The notes under the pieces are model-generated. The model saw only the letters and a program-made list of their open reading frames with translations. It had not been told where the DNA came from and did not search any database. A program made the translations under genes and the position numbers. Shown in pieces: positions 35,483 through 45,492 of a stretch of 64,000 nt of DNA (its first letter is position 1; the number at the start of each line of letters is the position of its first letter). The DNA lies in the NCBI RefSeq assembly GCF_000377625.1, contig NZ_KB898335.1, positions 3,106-67,105 of the forward strand, given 5' to 3'. This DNA comes from Prevotella veroralis DSM 19559 = JCM 6290. GTDB taxonomy: Bacteria; Bacteroidota; Bacteroidia; Bacteroidales; Bacteroidaceae.

Positions 35483-35578
35483 GGACAAGTCTCCTACGAC
35501 CAGCTCCCTTCAAATCCCCCAGGTTGGGAACAAAGCAAGGGTAGAAGGTTGTAGCGGTGCGATAGGAATCGCTTGTCC
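35483..35578 (+). ncRNA. ffs: Signal recognition particle RNA (4.5S type)
   Basis: A 96-nt RNA closed by a 7-bp helix (GGACAAG 35483-35489 / CTTGTCC 35572-35578). The apical domain IV signature is clear: CAGG (35520-35523), a TTG-GGAA-CAA tetraloop hairpin (35524-35533) and AGCA (35534-35537), the asymmetric loop bound by Ffh. GCAAGGGTAG and AGCGGTGCGAT on the 3' side are as in other Bacteroidetes SRP RNAs. Mature ends are inferred. It is transcribed with the tRNA 4 nt downstream. Confidence 0.88.
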
Positions 35579-35582
35579 ACCT

Positions 35583-35656
35583 GCCTCTTTAGCTCAGTTG
35601 GCCAGAGCACGTGATTTGTAATCTCGGGGTCGTTGGTTCGAATCCGACAAGAGGCT
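35583..35656 (+). tRNA. tRNA-Thr (anticodon TGT)
   Basis: Cloverleaf folds fully: acceptor GCCTCTT/AAGAGGC, D-arm GCTC/GAGC, anticodon arm with loop TTTGTAA (TGT), T-arm GTTGG-TTCGAAT-CCGAC. The discriminator is T and CCA is not encoded. It lies only 4 nt after the SRP RNA helix, so the two are probably processed from one transcript. Confidence 0.97.
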
Positions 35657-35685
35657 CGAATAGATAAAATGGCTAAGAACAATAG

Positions 35686-35722
35686 AGAAGGTATGTCGTG
35701 AGACATACCTTCTTTTGTTTTT
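35686..35722 (+). terminator. Terminator of the ffs-tRNA transcript
   Basis: A perfect 12-bp stem (AGAAGGTATGTC / GACATACCTTCT) with a GTGA loop is followed by TTTGTTTTT. Confidence 0.85.
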
Positions 35723-35744
35723 AGCAATGCTGATGGAGGTTGGT

Positions 35745-37049
35745 ATGACTGTACAAGGAGCCTCACTACGTCCCCTCTACAGCCTCTCCCCCGTCCCCTC
35801 TCCGAATGGAGAGGGGCGTGAATAGTACCATCTGCTAACAAAGAGGGCGTTTCTTCGATGTGAAGAGACGCCCTTTTCATTGCAAGGAAACGCCCTCTTC
35901 GTATCAACGGAATGCCTTCTTTGTTTTGAAAGGGGCGTTTCTTTAATTAAAGATAATGCCAACCTGTAGGGACAGACGCCCTCGTCTGTCTTGCCCATCT
36001 ACCCTTTCATGACATCCCGTTAGGCGACATCCCCTCCTTCTGAGAGGCTTGGGAAGGCTTTTATTAGCTGTGTTCTGGCGGACAGACGAGGGCGTCTGTC
36101 CCTACTTTGAAGCCTCACCATCAGACAACGGGGGCGTTTCTTCATTGTCAAGAGAGGCTTCCTTCGAAACAAAGGAACGCCCCCTTCGTTTTGAAAGGGG
36201 CGTTCCTTTAATTAAAGATAATGCCACAGAGTAGGGACAGACGCCCTCGTCTGTCCGCCCATCTACTCTTTCATGACATCCCATTAAGCGACATCCCCTC
36301 CTTTGGAGGGGTTGGGGAAGGCTTTTATTGCTTGTCTTTATGCGGACTGACGAGGGCGTCTGTCCCTACTTTGAAGACTCACCATCAGACAACGGGGGCG
36401 TTTCTTCATTGTCAAGAGAGGCTTCCTTCGAAACAAAGAAACGCCCCCTTCGTTTTGAAAGGGGCGTTCCGCTAATTAAAGATAATACCACACAGTAGGG
36501 ACAGACGCCCTCGTCTGTCCGCCCATCTACCCTTTCATGACATCCCGTTAAGCAACATCCCCTCCGTCGGAGGGGCTTGGGAAGGCTTTTATTAGCTGTG
36601 TTTTGACGGACAGACGAGGGCGTCTGTCCCTACTCTGTGGCATCCCTTTGGATAGAAAGAACCATTCAAATAGATTACCATTAGGCACTCCTCCCCTTGG
36701 GGGAGGCTGGGTGGGGTTTCCAGACGAGGGCGTCTGTCCCTACTGTGAAGCCTCTCCCCCGCCCCTCTCCCAATGGAGAGGAGGGAGCAGATAGTGCCAT
36801 TTCCCACAGAACTAACAACTCGTTTACTTGTCAACCAGTCCACTCGTCAACTCTACCTAATCATAATTTTGAATTGTGAATTATGAATTTTGAATTACAC
36901 GTAGGCGTGAGCTTCTGTGGAATCTCGTGTTCCGTAAGGAACTCTGTGTCGCCTTTAGGCTTCGTGCCATCCGTGTATTCCGTGTTAAAAATGTCCCAGC
37001 AAAGAACTTATTGACGCTTTTCAACAATAGAACTGATCATAATTTTGAA
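35745..37049. repeat. Intergenic repeat mosaic F
   Basis: The largest mosaic (1.3 kb) with no supported gene. It opens with CCTCTCC (35790-35818) and alternating GGCGTTTC/GAAACGCC arms (35842-35945). It then holds the 264-265 bp tandem units (35946 to about 36640), the module also found at 28009 and, inverted, at 62505 (36637-36740), CTCTCC (36755-36785), CAACTCGT/AATTTTGAATT (36815-36900), the CTCTGTGTCGCC module (36910-36990) and a final AATTTTGAATT remnant running into the end of the M64 gene. Confidence 0.85.
35946..36640 (+). repeat. 264-265 bp tandem repeat, about 2.6 units
   Basis: Units start at ATTAAAGATAAT (35946, 36211, 36475). Each holds a GGACAGACG palindrome, a CATGACATCCC centre, a CCTCC...GGAGG hairpin, a second CGTCTGTCC palindrome and alternating GGCGTTTC/GAAACGCC arms; the third unit stops after the second palindrome. 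Units differ by scattered substitutions, so they are not an assembly artefact of identical copies. Confidence 0.85.
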
Positions 37050-38360
37050 TTAAAGAGGAGCCTCTCCTGTATAGAATTTAATCAATCGGGTGATGGCTTG
37101 GGTGCATGCCGGACAGAACTCGGGATGGGCATTTGTGCGCATACGACAGTCTGGGTAAGCACGGTAAACACCGTGTTGAGCATAGCCAGCAGGCTCGTAT
37201 GCACCCACTTTCCACTTATCTCTACGTGCGTTCGGCTTATCTAAGTCGGTTGGTTCGGGCGTCGGTAATGGAGTCTTCTTATCGATCATTCCTTCCCACT
37301 TGTTGTGGAAGTCGACCAGAGTTGTTAGGTTCGGTTCCCACGGTTCGACGTCTTTTGGATACATGTTAATCTCCTCTTTGGCATAAGCATACTCATCGCC
37401 GAGACCCGCAAAAGAGTGTCCAAACTCATGAACGACCACTGGTTTAAAGTAAGCGTGATGTGTCATTGATAGGTTGTAAGAGTTCAGAATACCGCCACCA
37501 CCGTACTTCTCCGTGTTTACCAATACGATGATGTGCTCGTAAGGTGTACCCGCCAGCCAGTTGTGGAGGTCTTTGAGGTGGAGAGTAGTGAGGTATCTGT
37601 CGCTGTAGAAAGTGTCGAAATGTGAGTGGAGAGCCGTGTTCTTCCATATACCCTTCGATGGTTCGGACGTCCCGCTATCAACGGATGGGGCCTTGACAGC
37701 CACGATATTGAATCGAGAACGCAGCGATTTGAAAGGCTCGTGAGCGAAGAGGGCTTCCATCGCAATGCGACAATCCTTTATAAAGGTGGGCATCTCGGTC
37801 TCGGTGTAACCCTCCGCAATGTATGCGATGTGTATGCAGTGCGAAGGATCGGCAGCCTGTTGCAAGGTTTCATAAGGTGTGACATTACGCTCGCCGATGT
37901 GCCGGATGAGTATATCCCGTGGTGCAACGGTGTGCGTCATGCGGTTAGTAACCTCGCGCCGGTTGTTCCTTAGTTCGATAGTTACATCTGCCGTGTCCTT
38001 TGGATAAGGTACGAGAAAGACATTCTCAAACGATTTCTTGCTATCACCCTGCGCCTCGTCGTAGGTGAGCCACTCCTGAAATAAGGTGGAGAAAGAGTTT
38101 CGATAGATCACTTTCTGCGTGTGATGATCACGCACAATGACCTGTCCATTGCCCTCAACAGGCACTTCGGCGAGTCGTTCGTGCTTGCCGTACCAATGTG
38201 GGATACGTGATAGTTCGTCCACAGCGATAGTCTGCTCTTTCGCATTCCCAGCGAAGATGTAATCCAAACGCAGCGTTGCATCCTCAAAGTAATGGTTGAA
38301 ATCCTGTGCAACAGTACTCATGGAGAGTGCGAGGAGTAAGGTAGTAATGACTTTTCTCAT
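37050..38360 (-). CDS. Secreted M64-family (IgA-peptidase-like) metallopeptidase
   Basis: A 436-aa protein from the ATG at 38360, with signal peptide MRKVITTLLLALSMSTVAQ. The zinc motif is His311-Glu-Phe-Gly-His (VVVHEFGHSFAGLGDEY), with the third ligand in the following GDEY region, typical of peptidase family M64. An N-terminal beta domain (about residues 20-125) precedes the catalytic domain, and Cys-rich segments (PDCRMR, FCPACTQAI) sit near the end. The first 18 codons of the longer frame are rejected. The last residues (GEAPL) and stop read into an intergenic repeat. Protein substrate unknown. Confidence 0.88.
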   Translation of the reverse strand: MRKVITTLLLALSMSTVAQDFNHYFEDATLRLDYIFAGNAKEQTIAVDELSRIPHWYGKHERLAEVPVEGNGQVIVRDHHTQKVIYRNSFSTLFQEWLTYDEAQGDSKKSFENVFLVPYPKDTADVTIELRNNRREVTNRMTHTVAPRDILIRHIGERNVTPYETLQQAADPSHCIHIAYIAEGYTETEMPTFIKDCRIAMEALFAHEPFKSLRSRFNIVAVKAPSVDSGTSEPSKGIWKNTALHSHFDTFYSDRYLTTLHLKDLHNWLAGTPYEHIIVLVNTEKYGGGGILNSYNLSMTHHAYFKPVVVHEFGHSFAGLGDEYAYAKEEINMYPKDVEPWEPNLTTLVDFHNKWEGMIDKKTPLPTPEPTDLDKPNARRDKWKVGAYEPAGYAQHGVYRAYPDCRMRTNAHPEFCPACTQAITRLIKFYTGEAPL

Positions 38361-38442
38361 AGGTCTTGAAAATTGGTTAGAGTTGTTTTTTATCTTTCTC
38401 CAGATAGTTATCATCTGTTCAACATTATATATCTATCATTTG

Positions 38443-38450
38443 CAAAGTTA
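38443..38450 (-). promoter_or_regulatory. -7 box of the M64 gene
   Basis: Minus-strand TAACTTTG; leader of about 75 nt to the ATG at 38360. Confidence 0.55.
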
Positions 38451-38720
38451 TAAATAATTAATGATAATAACCATCAAGAAGGAGATTATTAATTTATCAT
38501 TCATCATTCAAAGTCCATAGCTATGATTATTATTGAGAGTTGTGAGCTATGCTGTTATTGGTTTATTTTGATACTAAAGAGAACTTTAAAAAGGTAGAAT
38601 AGAGGTTTCTCACATGGTTCTTTCCTGTTATTTTAGATTCTGGAAGATAGTGGGGAGAGTGTTAAGATGAAATAGTCTCAGGATGAGAAAGTGTTTACGG
38701 AATAGAGAGGAGTTTTATTT

Positions 38721-38803
38721 TTGCTGTCACTACTGTCATTGTGCTTCTGTGTATAAACCATTGATAATGAATGAAATAACGTAAATGTTAAAACTGACAG
38801 CAA
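38721..38803 (-). repeat. 83-bp TIR element, copy 2
   Basis: Exactly the length of copy 1 but inverted relative to it. The reverse complement starts TTGCTGTCAGTTTTAACA and ends ATGACAGTAGTGACAGCAA. Similarity to copy 1 continues about 25 bp beyond the TAACA-side end (GAATTAAAAATAAAT). It lies in the divergent gap between the M64 peptidase and susC; the rest of that gap is AT-rich without a gene. Confidence 0.85.
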
Positions 38804-38943
38804 ACTGAATTAAAAATAAATAGGGGTTTTTTGAAATCCTTTCTATAAAGTATATATATAAAAGATATATGCAATTAGTAATAAAAATACGGTTTTATCA
38901 AAAAAAAATTACCATTCACTTCCTATTTAACAAATATTATGCC

Positions 38944-38951
38944 TATATTTG
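38944..38951 (+). promoter_or_regulatory. -7 box of the susC operon
   Basis: TATATTTG followed by GCAAAC. The leader to the susC ATG would be about 137 nt and contains AGCTTTAAGCT (39026-39036), a perfect palindrome around a single centre base. Confidence 0.6.
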
Positions 38952-39094
38952 CAAACATGTTTAACCTGTGGTAATGAACCTCCATAGGAAAACTAAGAAC
39001 CATCCAATATCACAAAGAAAGCAAGCTTTAAGCTCGTTCTAATAGCCAAACCAAGTCGTATCAAAGATAATAATCAACCTGAATAATTACATTT

Positions 39095-42094
39095 ATGAAA
39101 CTAAGAACGTGGATGTTTATCCTGTTTCTGTTCACTGGATTAAGCTCTGCCTTAGCCCAGTCTATAACAGTAAAGGGTAACATTGTAGATGAGAATGGGG
39201 ATGCCTTACCGGGCGTAAGTATTATCCCTAAGTCAGCACCTAAGTCGGGTATTGTGTCGAACATAGACGGTTCGTTCACCCTAAACGTGCGTAGTGGAGA
39301 GAAGTTAACATTCAGTTTTGTGGGCTACAACAGCGTTGAACGCACCGCAGCTCCACAAATGAATATCAAGATGGAGCCCACTGAACAAATGATGAATGAC
39401 GTTGTCGTCGTCGGTTACATGGAACGGAAGGTGGCAAACACATCGGCATCTGTCATCAAAGTTGGTGCTAAAGACCTTGAGATGAAACCTGTTGCTAACC
39501 CCTTGGATGCCGTGCAGGGTAAGGTGAGCGGACTACAAGTCTTCTCCTCTTCTGGTGAACCTTCTGCACGCTTATCTATGGCTCTTCACGGGCAAGGATC
39601 GCTTGGTGCGGGTACTGGTCTATTGGTTATCATGGATGGAATGCAGGTCAGTATGGCTGTGTTGCAAGCGATGAATCCTAATGATATCGAGAGCGTGCAG
39701 TTCCTCAAAGATGCTGCTGCAACCTCTATCTATGGTGCTCGTGCTGCCAATGGTGTTATGTATGTAACTACGAAAAGAGGGCGCACCGAGACTCGTCCCA
39801 GTATAAATGTTCGTGCGCAATATGCGGTCTCTTCACTTGCAAATACCGATTACTTCGATCAGTTGATGACGGGACCTGAACTACTAAGATACTATGAAGA
39901 AACAGGCATATATACGCCTCAAGAGGTTGCAACCTTTAAAGAGAAATACTTCAAAGAAACCGACTTTCAATGGTATAAATACGTTTATCAATCAGCTCCA
40001 ATGTACACAGCTGATGTCTCTGTATCTGGTGGAAACACGGGCGTAAGATACTATCTTTCAGGTGGAGCACTCAGTCAGGACGGTTTGAGAATGGGCTCCA
40101 GTTATAAAAAGGTGTTCGGTCGTATCAACCTTGATGCGAAATTGAATGATTGGGTAAGAGCCAATATTAACACCCAAGTATCATACGATGCTACACGCGT
40201 ATCTCCCTTTGGTAACAACAATGCAGTTGGTGGTGGACTGGCAGCAATGAATGCTCCTTTTGCCTCACCTTACGACCCTAATACAGGCAAAGAACTCGTG
40301 CGCGTTCCTTTATTAGACATCGCCACACCTTCACATGTTATCTCTACGAATCCTGCGAAGACGAATAATTTCATCCTGTCTACCAATGGTAATCTTACTA
40401 TTACACCTATTAAGAACCTCACCTTACGCTCTTTAATAGGATTGGAGCTCGATTATGGTAATAGTCGTTCACGTACCCTTCCAAGCTATTATCGTGCTTA
40501 TGGTAATGGAAGTTCCGAACGTTCGTTCTCAATGGCATCGAATATTACCATCACCAATACGGCTTCGTATAATATGACCTTTGGTGATCATCACCTGACA
40601 ACACTGCTCGGACATGAATACACCAACTATAAGGATGATGGCTTCTCGGCTGCAGGTTCAGGCATACTGGACGATCGTCTCTACTTGCTTAACAATGCAA
40701 CTAAGAATAAGAATATCGGTGAAGACACGAATGGATACGCTTTCTTGTCATTCTTCACACAGTTATCTTACGATTTCTCTGAGCGTTACTTCGTTGATCT
40801 TGTCCTACGTAACGATGCCTCTTCACGCTTCGGCAAGAACAAGCGAAACGGTCTTTTCTGGTCATTGGGATTGTTATGGAAAGCAAAGAAAGAGAAGTTC
40901 TTGCAAGATGTGGCATGGTTGAATGACTTAGACATAAAGGCGAGCTACGGTACTCAAGGTAACTCTTCTATTCCGCCATATAGCACTTCAGCTTATGCAG
41001 GAAAGGTCGGTCAGAAGAAGGGAGACATGAGTCTTGGCTTCATAAGTCTGGGTAATCCCGACCTTGGATGGGAGCATCAAAGCAAGTTCACAGTGGGTGT
41101 GAAGACTCGTATTCTCAATCGTTTAGACTTGAATGTGGAGTATTATAATCGTGTAACAAGCGATATGCTCTTTGAAGTTCCTCTACCTTATACATCTGGT
41201 TTAACAGTTGGTAGTGCTGGTTATCCTACTCGTTACGAGAATGCAGGACGCTATCTGAACCAAGGTATCGACCTCCAGTTGAATGTAGACATCCTACGTG
41301 GACGCGACTGGGGAGTATCAGCTAATGCGAACCTCAACTATAATAAGGATAAAGTTCTCGAACTCTTCGAGGGTAGGCAATCATGGCAAGAACCAGGTGG
41401 ACAGCTCTCTTACGTTGTTGGAAAGCCTGTTCAATTCGTCTTACCATTATATAAAGGTGTGAATCCTGATACTGGTGTGCCTGAATGGTATCGCCCGGGA
41501 GCAGACAAAAACAAGCCTCATCGTGATGATAAGGACGTGGTTAACGAGTGGTCAAGTTCGCTGAATCAGAACACTGGAGTGGATGCTTACACTCCATTCA
41601 CTGGTGGTTGGGGTATCTCTGCATACTGGAAAGGCTTTTATCTGAACGCTGACTTCTTCTTTGCATTAGGTAAACACATGATCTCAATGGATAAGCAGTT
41701 CTATGAGAATGATTACTTTGTTCGTGACAAGAAAGATAACTTCAATGGTTCAAGAAGGCTCTTCGACTATTGGAAACAACCAGGAGATAAGACGGAATTT
41801 CCGTCTCTTGCATGGGTTCGTGACCCTTCACACCAGAGCACTTATTTAGACTCGAAGATGCTGGAAAACGCTTCTTTCATGCGCTTAAAGAACTTCACTC
41901 TGGGCTATGAGTTACCTCGCAGAATACTTGGACAGCAAAAGGTTATACGTTCAGCAAAGGTATTCTTCACAGGTCGTAACCTATTAACATTTACGAAGTT
42001 CCGTGGTATTGACCCTGAAGTAAACCGCAACGTTTCTTATGGAGTGAACCCTAATACAAAACAGATGAGCGTTGGAGTGGAACTTGGTCTCTAA
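39095..42094 (+). CDS. SusC/RagA-type TonB-dependent transporter
   Basis: Outer-membrane importer (999 aa). Signal peptide MKLRTWMFILFLFTGLSSA; a carboxypeptidase-regulatory-like domain at about residues 25-100 (GNIVDENGDALPGVSI ... GSFTLNV); a TonB-box/plug from about 108 (DVVVVGYMERKVANTSASV ... DAVQGKVSGLQV); then the 22-strand barrel, ending NPNTKQMSVGVELGL with the usual terminal aromatic/Leu pattern. No N-terminal anti-sigma (STN) domain is present. It forms the import complex with the SusD homologue downstream. The associated protease suggests peptides rather than glycans as substrate, as for RagAB, but this is inference. Confidence 0.95.
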   Translation: MKLRTWMFILFLFTGLSSALAQSITVKGNIVDENGDALPGVSIIPKSAPKSGIVSNIDGSFTLNVRSGEKLTFSFVGYNSVERTAAPQMNIKMEPTEQMMNDVVVVGYMERKVANTSASVIKVGAKDLEMKPVANPLDAVQGKVSGLQVFSSSGEPSARLSMALHGQGSLGAGTGLLVIMDGMQVSMAVLQAMNPNDIESVQFLKDAAATSIYGARAANGVMYVTTKRGRTETRPSINVRAQYAVSSLANTDYFDQLMTGPELLRYYEETGIYTPQEVATFKEKYFKETDFQWYKYVYQSAPMYTADVSVSGGNTGVRYYLSGGALSQDGLRMGSSYKKVFGRINLDAKLNDWVRANINTQVSYDATRVSPFGNNNAVGGGLAAMNAPFASPYDPNTGKELVRVPLLDIATPSHVISTNPAKTNNFILSTNGNLTITPIKNLTLRSLIGLELDYGNSRSRTLPSYYRAYGNGSSERSFSMASNITITNTASYNMTFGDHHLTTLLGHEYTNYKDDGFSAAGSGILDDRLYLLNNATKNKNIGEDTNGYAFLSFFTQLSYDFSERYFVDLVLRNDASSRFGKNKRNGLFWSLGLLWKAKKEKFLQDVAWLNDLDIKASYGTQGNSSIPPYSTSAYAGKVGQKKGDMSLGFISLGNPDLGWEHQSKFTVGVKTRILNRLDLNVEYYNRVTSDMLFEVPLPYTSGLTVGSAGYPTRYENAGRYLNQGIDLQLNVDILRGRDWGVSANANLNYNKDKVLELFEGRQSWQEPGGQLSYVVGKPVQFVLPLYKGVNPDTGVPEWYRPGADKNKPHRDDKDVVNEWSSSLNQNTGVDAYTPFTGGWGISAYWKGFYLNADFFFALGKHMISMDKQFYENDYFVRDKKDNFNGSRRLFDYWKQPGDKTEFPSLAWVRDPSHQSTYLDSKMLENASFMRLKNFTLGYELPRRILGQQKVIRSAKVFFTGRNLLTFTKFRGIDPEVNRNVSYGVNPNTKQMSVGVELGL

Positions 42095-42120
42095 CAATAA
42101 CATAAAAAATGAGTATCTAT

Positions 42121-43731
42121 ATGAAAAGAACAAAGATATTATTTTGGGCATTCGCACTCTTGTTTACGTTGCAAGCATGCGACTTGGATCGTGATCCAGC
42201 TAACTACATAGACTATGGAAAGTCGTATCGCAACATGCAGGATGCCAAGAAGTGGGATAATGGAATATACTCAACTCTACGTGGAAAGTTCGGTGGTGGA
42301 TATGTTATTCCACAAGAGGCTCAAGCAGACATGCTTAATGCGCACGCCGCTTTCGGCAACCTTTATGGTGAGTTCCATGGCTGGACTATCAAGCCAGAGA
42401 GTGCTGTTTTACAGGAGTTATACCACTCTTATTATGCAGCACTCATCGATGCAAACGTTGTCTTGAAGCTGTTACCAAAGATGGAGGTGAGCAGTGATGA
42501 ACAGGTACAAAGGAATCATTTTCTTGGTGATGCCTACTTTGCTCGTGCCTTTTATCACTTCAATTTAGCCTTACGCTGGGGTATGATTTACGATAAAAAT
42601 ACGGCTGACAAGGATCTTGGAGTGGTATTGGAGACAGAGCCTGGATCAATTGATAAACCGAAAAGAGCTACTAATGCAGATACCTATAAGCTCATCCTTG
42701 CAGACCTGCATAAGGCTGATTCTCTTCTAAATGACGTTGCCGTTGTACAAGGAAATACGGAGATTAGTGCTGATGCAGTTAAAGCTTTGCGTGCAAGAGT
42801 GTACCTTTATATGGGAGACATGACAAATGCTTATACCGAGGCTAAGCAACTAATCGACCGCGGAACATATCCTCTCATTACTCCTTATTATGGTCAATTG
42901 GATGCTAACAATAAGGTGGATCCACGCAAAGATGCCTTTGCGCAGATGTGGTTCTACGATAATGGTATGGAACAAATATGGCAACCTTTCGTGGACAAAG
43001 AGAATGAGATTGCCACAACAACAGGTTTCTACGGGGCTGACTTGTCTACTGCCACATATTGGGATAATCAACATGATGCAAGTAAGATAGGCGATTACAA
43101 CAAGCCTGCCTACGTACCAACTCGGGAGGTTATCAACGATCTCTTTACAGGCGAGAACGACCACCGTGCACAGGTTCTATTCGAGTTCGTCCATACGACA
43201 GTCAATGATATGAATGCCTCAACTCAGCTCTATGTCATATCGAAGTTTAAAGGTAATCCTAACTACGCAACACTCAATAGCACGCATTGGGGTGGTTATG
43301 TGCCTAATGGGAATCAAGCTCCAAAGCCATTCCGAATTGCTGAACAATATCTCATTGTAGCTGAGGCTGCATACGATTTAGGCAATATCAGTGATGCACA
43401 AAACTATCTTAATCAATTGCGCAGATCACGTGGTTTAGATCCAACAACCCTCACTGGCGATGCTCTATATAAAGAGATAAAGAATGAGCGAGCACGTGAG
43501 TTGGCTTATGAAGGCTTCCGCCTCTGGGACTTGAGACGCTGGAAACAAGGCGTAAAGAAGCGTACTTTCCAAGGAAGAGAGAATTATTACAAGGTACCAG
43601 CAGCATTCTATGCAGGCGGATATAAGGTCGACATACAACCAGACAACTATATGTTTGTATGGCCATTACCTAAGAATGAGACCTTAATAAATACCAACCT
43701 CTTACCTAACCCAGGATGGGGAGATAAATAG
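42121..43731 (+). CDS. SusD/RagB-type surface lipoprotein
   Basis: Substrate-binding lid of the SusCD complex, 536 aa from the ATG at 42121. Lipoprotein signal with Cys20 (FALLFTLQACDLD). TPR-rich N-terminal part (DAYFARAFYHFNLALRWG, VKALRARVYLYMGDM) and the SusD C-terminal signature (IKNERARELAYEGFRLWDLRRWKQG). The frame opens four codons earlier (42109), but the internal ATG gives the proper signal peptide. It follows susC by 26 bp. Confidence 0.95.
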   Translation: MKRTKILFWAFALLFTLQACDLDRDPANYIDYGKSYRNMQDAKKWDNGIYSTLRGKFGGGYVIPQEAQADMLNAHAAFGNLYGEFHGWTIKPESAVLQELYHSYYAALIDANVVLKLLPKMEVSSDEQVQRNHFLGDAYFARAFYHFNLALRWGMIYDKNTADKDLGVVLETEPGSIDKPKRATNADTYKLILADLHKADSLLNDVAVVQGNTEISADAVKALRARVYLYMGDMTNAYTEAKQLIDRGTYPLITPYYGQLDANNKVDPRKDAFAQMWFYDNGMEQIWQPFVDKENEIATTTGFYGADLSTATYWDNQHDASKIGDYNKPAYVPTREVINDLFTGENDHRAQVLFEFVHTTVNDMNASTQLYVISKFKGNPNYATLNSTHWGGYVPNGNQAPKPFRIAEQYLIVAEAAYDLGNISDAQNYLNQLRRSRGLDPTTLTGDALYKEIKNERARELAYEGFRLWDLRRWKQGVKKRTFQGRENYYKVPAAFYAGGYKVDIQPDNYMFVWPLPKNETLINTNLLPNPGWGDK

Positions 43732-43758
43732 ATAACGCATAATTAAAAAAGAAACACT

Positions 43759-45480
43759 ATGTATAAGAGAATAAAAATATGGGCATTCTTAGCAATAGCA
43801 GTCTTAGCCGTCGCATGCCAAAAGGATCTTGTCTTAGGAGGGACTGAGCGTATTGTCTTAGGTGAATCAACCGCAGTAACGCTTGTACAAGAGGGTGAGA
43901 CGAAACTTGTTGATGTCTCTTCTTTAGGCGATGATTGGCAGATTGAGAATGAGGCACACAATGCCTGGCTCACAGCAAATCGAAGAGGAACAACCTTAGA
44001 GTTAACTGCTACAGCCAATAATGATGCTGACGAACGTCGCACAGAGGTTACTATTGCGACTCCAACAAGCAAACGGACGATTACTGTGACACAATTCGGA
44101 ACAGACCCAACGATTGCTGTTGAGGGCGGTAATGGTACGCTGATCCTCAATCATGAGGCACATACAGGAGTGGAGGTAAAAGTTATCTCCAATTCAGATA
44201 ATTGGACAGTTGAACAGTTAGACAAGGCTACCAACAACTGGCTTAGCTATGACGTTGACCTCAAGCAACGCAAGTTAACACTCAACCTCACCGCTATTGA
44301 GCGTAACAGCCAATGGGCACAGACCAGCCGAAGTGAGAAGCTATTCCTATCCAATGGCAATAAGCATTACGAGTTAACTATTATGCAGAATGGGTACGTT
44401 CAGTTCCAGTTACCAGTGTGGGATTTCGATAACTTCGATATCAATAAGGTAATAGCAATGGAGGCAGAAAGGCATAATCTCCGTGATAAAGCATTTGAGA
44501 TTGACTCGCTCTTACCCTATCATCAGGATCAAAAGAAGGTGTTTACGGTATTCCATTCACCAGGTGAACAGGCTCCACACATCCTCTATCAGCAGAAGAA
44601 CAGTGGTACGGATATGTATTGCGCATGGCTTAAAGCACCCAAAGGTAAGCTATTCCAACAAGACTCATACGAGCCTTGGTTAAAGCAAAATAACTTCAAA
44701 TTAGGTAACAAGCAACGCCTTGATACAGAGTCACAGTATTTTAATGAAGAGATAGATAAGACTCGTCTCATTACGATTTATAACTCTGTTGACAACTTCA
44801 AGATGGCTGGTGGTATCTTTAGAAGTGCCTGCATGAAGTATCTCGAAACGCCTAATAGCTTGAAAATCAATAGTAATGGTAAGGCCGAAACATTCCCTGT
44901 CTTCCCTTCTGATTACCTACATAATAAGGCGTTCAAACTCGATCAGGTGGTTGCGTTCGAGCGTCAACGTGGTATGAAACCAGACTATAACAACCAGTTT
45001 AATTCAGAGAACGTAACAGCCACAACAGAGGATCCGCTCTGTCGCTACTCACGCTTAATATTTGTGCCAGAGAACGAGAGTTACGAGCCCGGAACATTAG
45101 CTTATGTTATCTACTTCTTTAATTGGCAAGGTATCACGGAAGAAGATATTGATGCTGGATTAGTCAAAGATAAAGACCTTAGTGGTACTGTTGGTTCATG
45201 TCAAGTGTTCTATCAGGGAGGTGATGTCTTCTACAATCGTGAGGAGCAAGGAACGCCTGGTGTATATACTTGGTATGAATATTCTATACCATTCAGCACA
45301 CGCCGTGCGGTTGAAGACAAGGGTTACAGCCTATTCAGAGAGGCAAGTGGTGGATTCGCAACCTTCTATCGCGGCAGTGAGAATCTGATAGACCTTCGCC
45401 CGCAAGAGAGCCGTACTGTCATCACTTACTACAAGAGTAAGCACTATGTAGACTTAATTAAGAAGAACCTTAACTATTAG
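43759..45480 (+). CDS. Surface lipoprotein with tandem BACON domains
   Basis: A 573-aa protein with lipobox Cys20 (IAVLAVACQKD). Two BACON-like beta-sandwich domains occupy about residues 35-115 and 118-210 (DDWQIENEAHNAWLTANRR ... TSKRTITVTQFG; SDNWTVEQLDKATNNWLSY ... HYELTIMQNG). The 360-residue C-terminal part is of unknown fold and could bind the nutrient. In this position of SusCD loci a surface binding protein is usual. I do not recognise the C-terminal family. Confidence 0.78.
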   Translation: MYKRIKIWAFLAIAVLAVACQKDLVLGGTERIVLGESTAVTLVQEGETKLVDVSSLGDDWQIENEAHNAWLTANRRGTTLELTATANNDADERRTEVTIATPTSKRTITVTQFGTDPTIAVEGGNGTLILNHEAHTGVEVKVISNSDNWTVEQLDKATNNWLSYDVDLKQRKLTLNLTAIERNSQWAQTSRSEKLFLSNGNKHYELTIMQNGYVQFQLPVWDFDNFDINKVIAMEAERHNLRDKAFEIDSLLPYHQDQKKVFTVFHSPGEQAPHILYQQKNSGTDMYCAWLKAPKGKLFQQDSYEPWLKQNNFKLGNKQRLDTESQYFNEEIDKTRLITIYNSVDNFKMAGGIFRSACMKYLETPNSLKINSNGKAETFPVFPSDYLHNKAFKLDQVVAFERQRGMKPDYNNQFNSENVTATTEDPLCRYSRLIFVPENESYEPGTLAYVIYFFNWQGITEEDIDAGLVKDKDLSGTVGSCQVFYQGGDVFYNREEQGTPGVYTWYEYSIPFSTRRAVEDKGYSLFREASGGFATFYRGSENLIDLRPQESRTVITYYKSKHYVDLIKKNLNY

Positions 45481-45492
45481 ACTTTACGCACA

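Noticed and set aside
35453..35582. Sequence upstream of tRNA-Thr considered as a T-box or other riboswitch
   Set aside because: The CAGG / GGAA / AGCA signature and closing helix fit SRP RNA, and a T-box is not expected before a tRNA gene.
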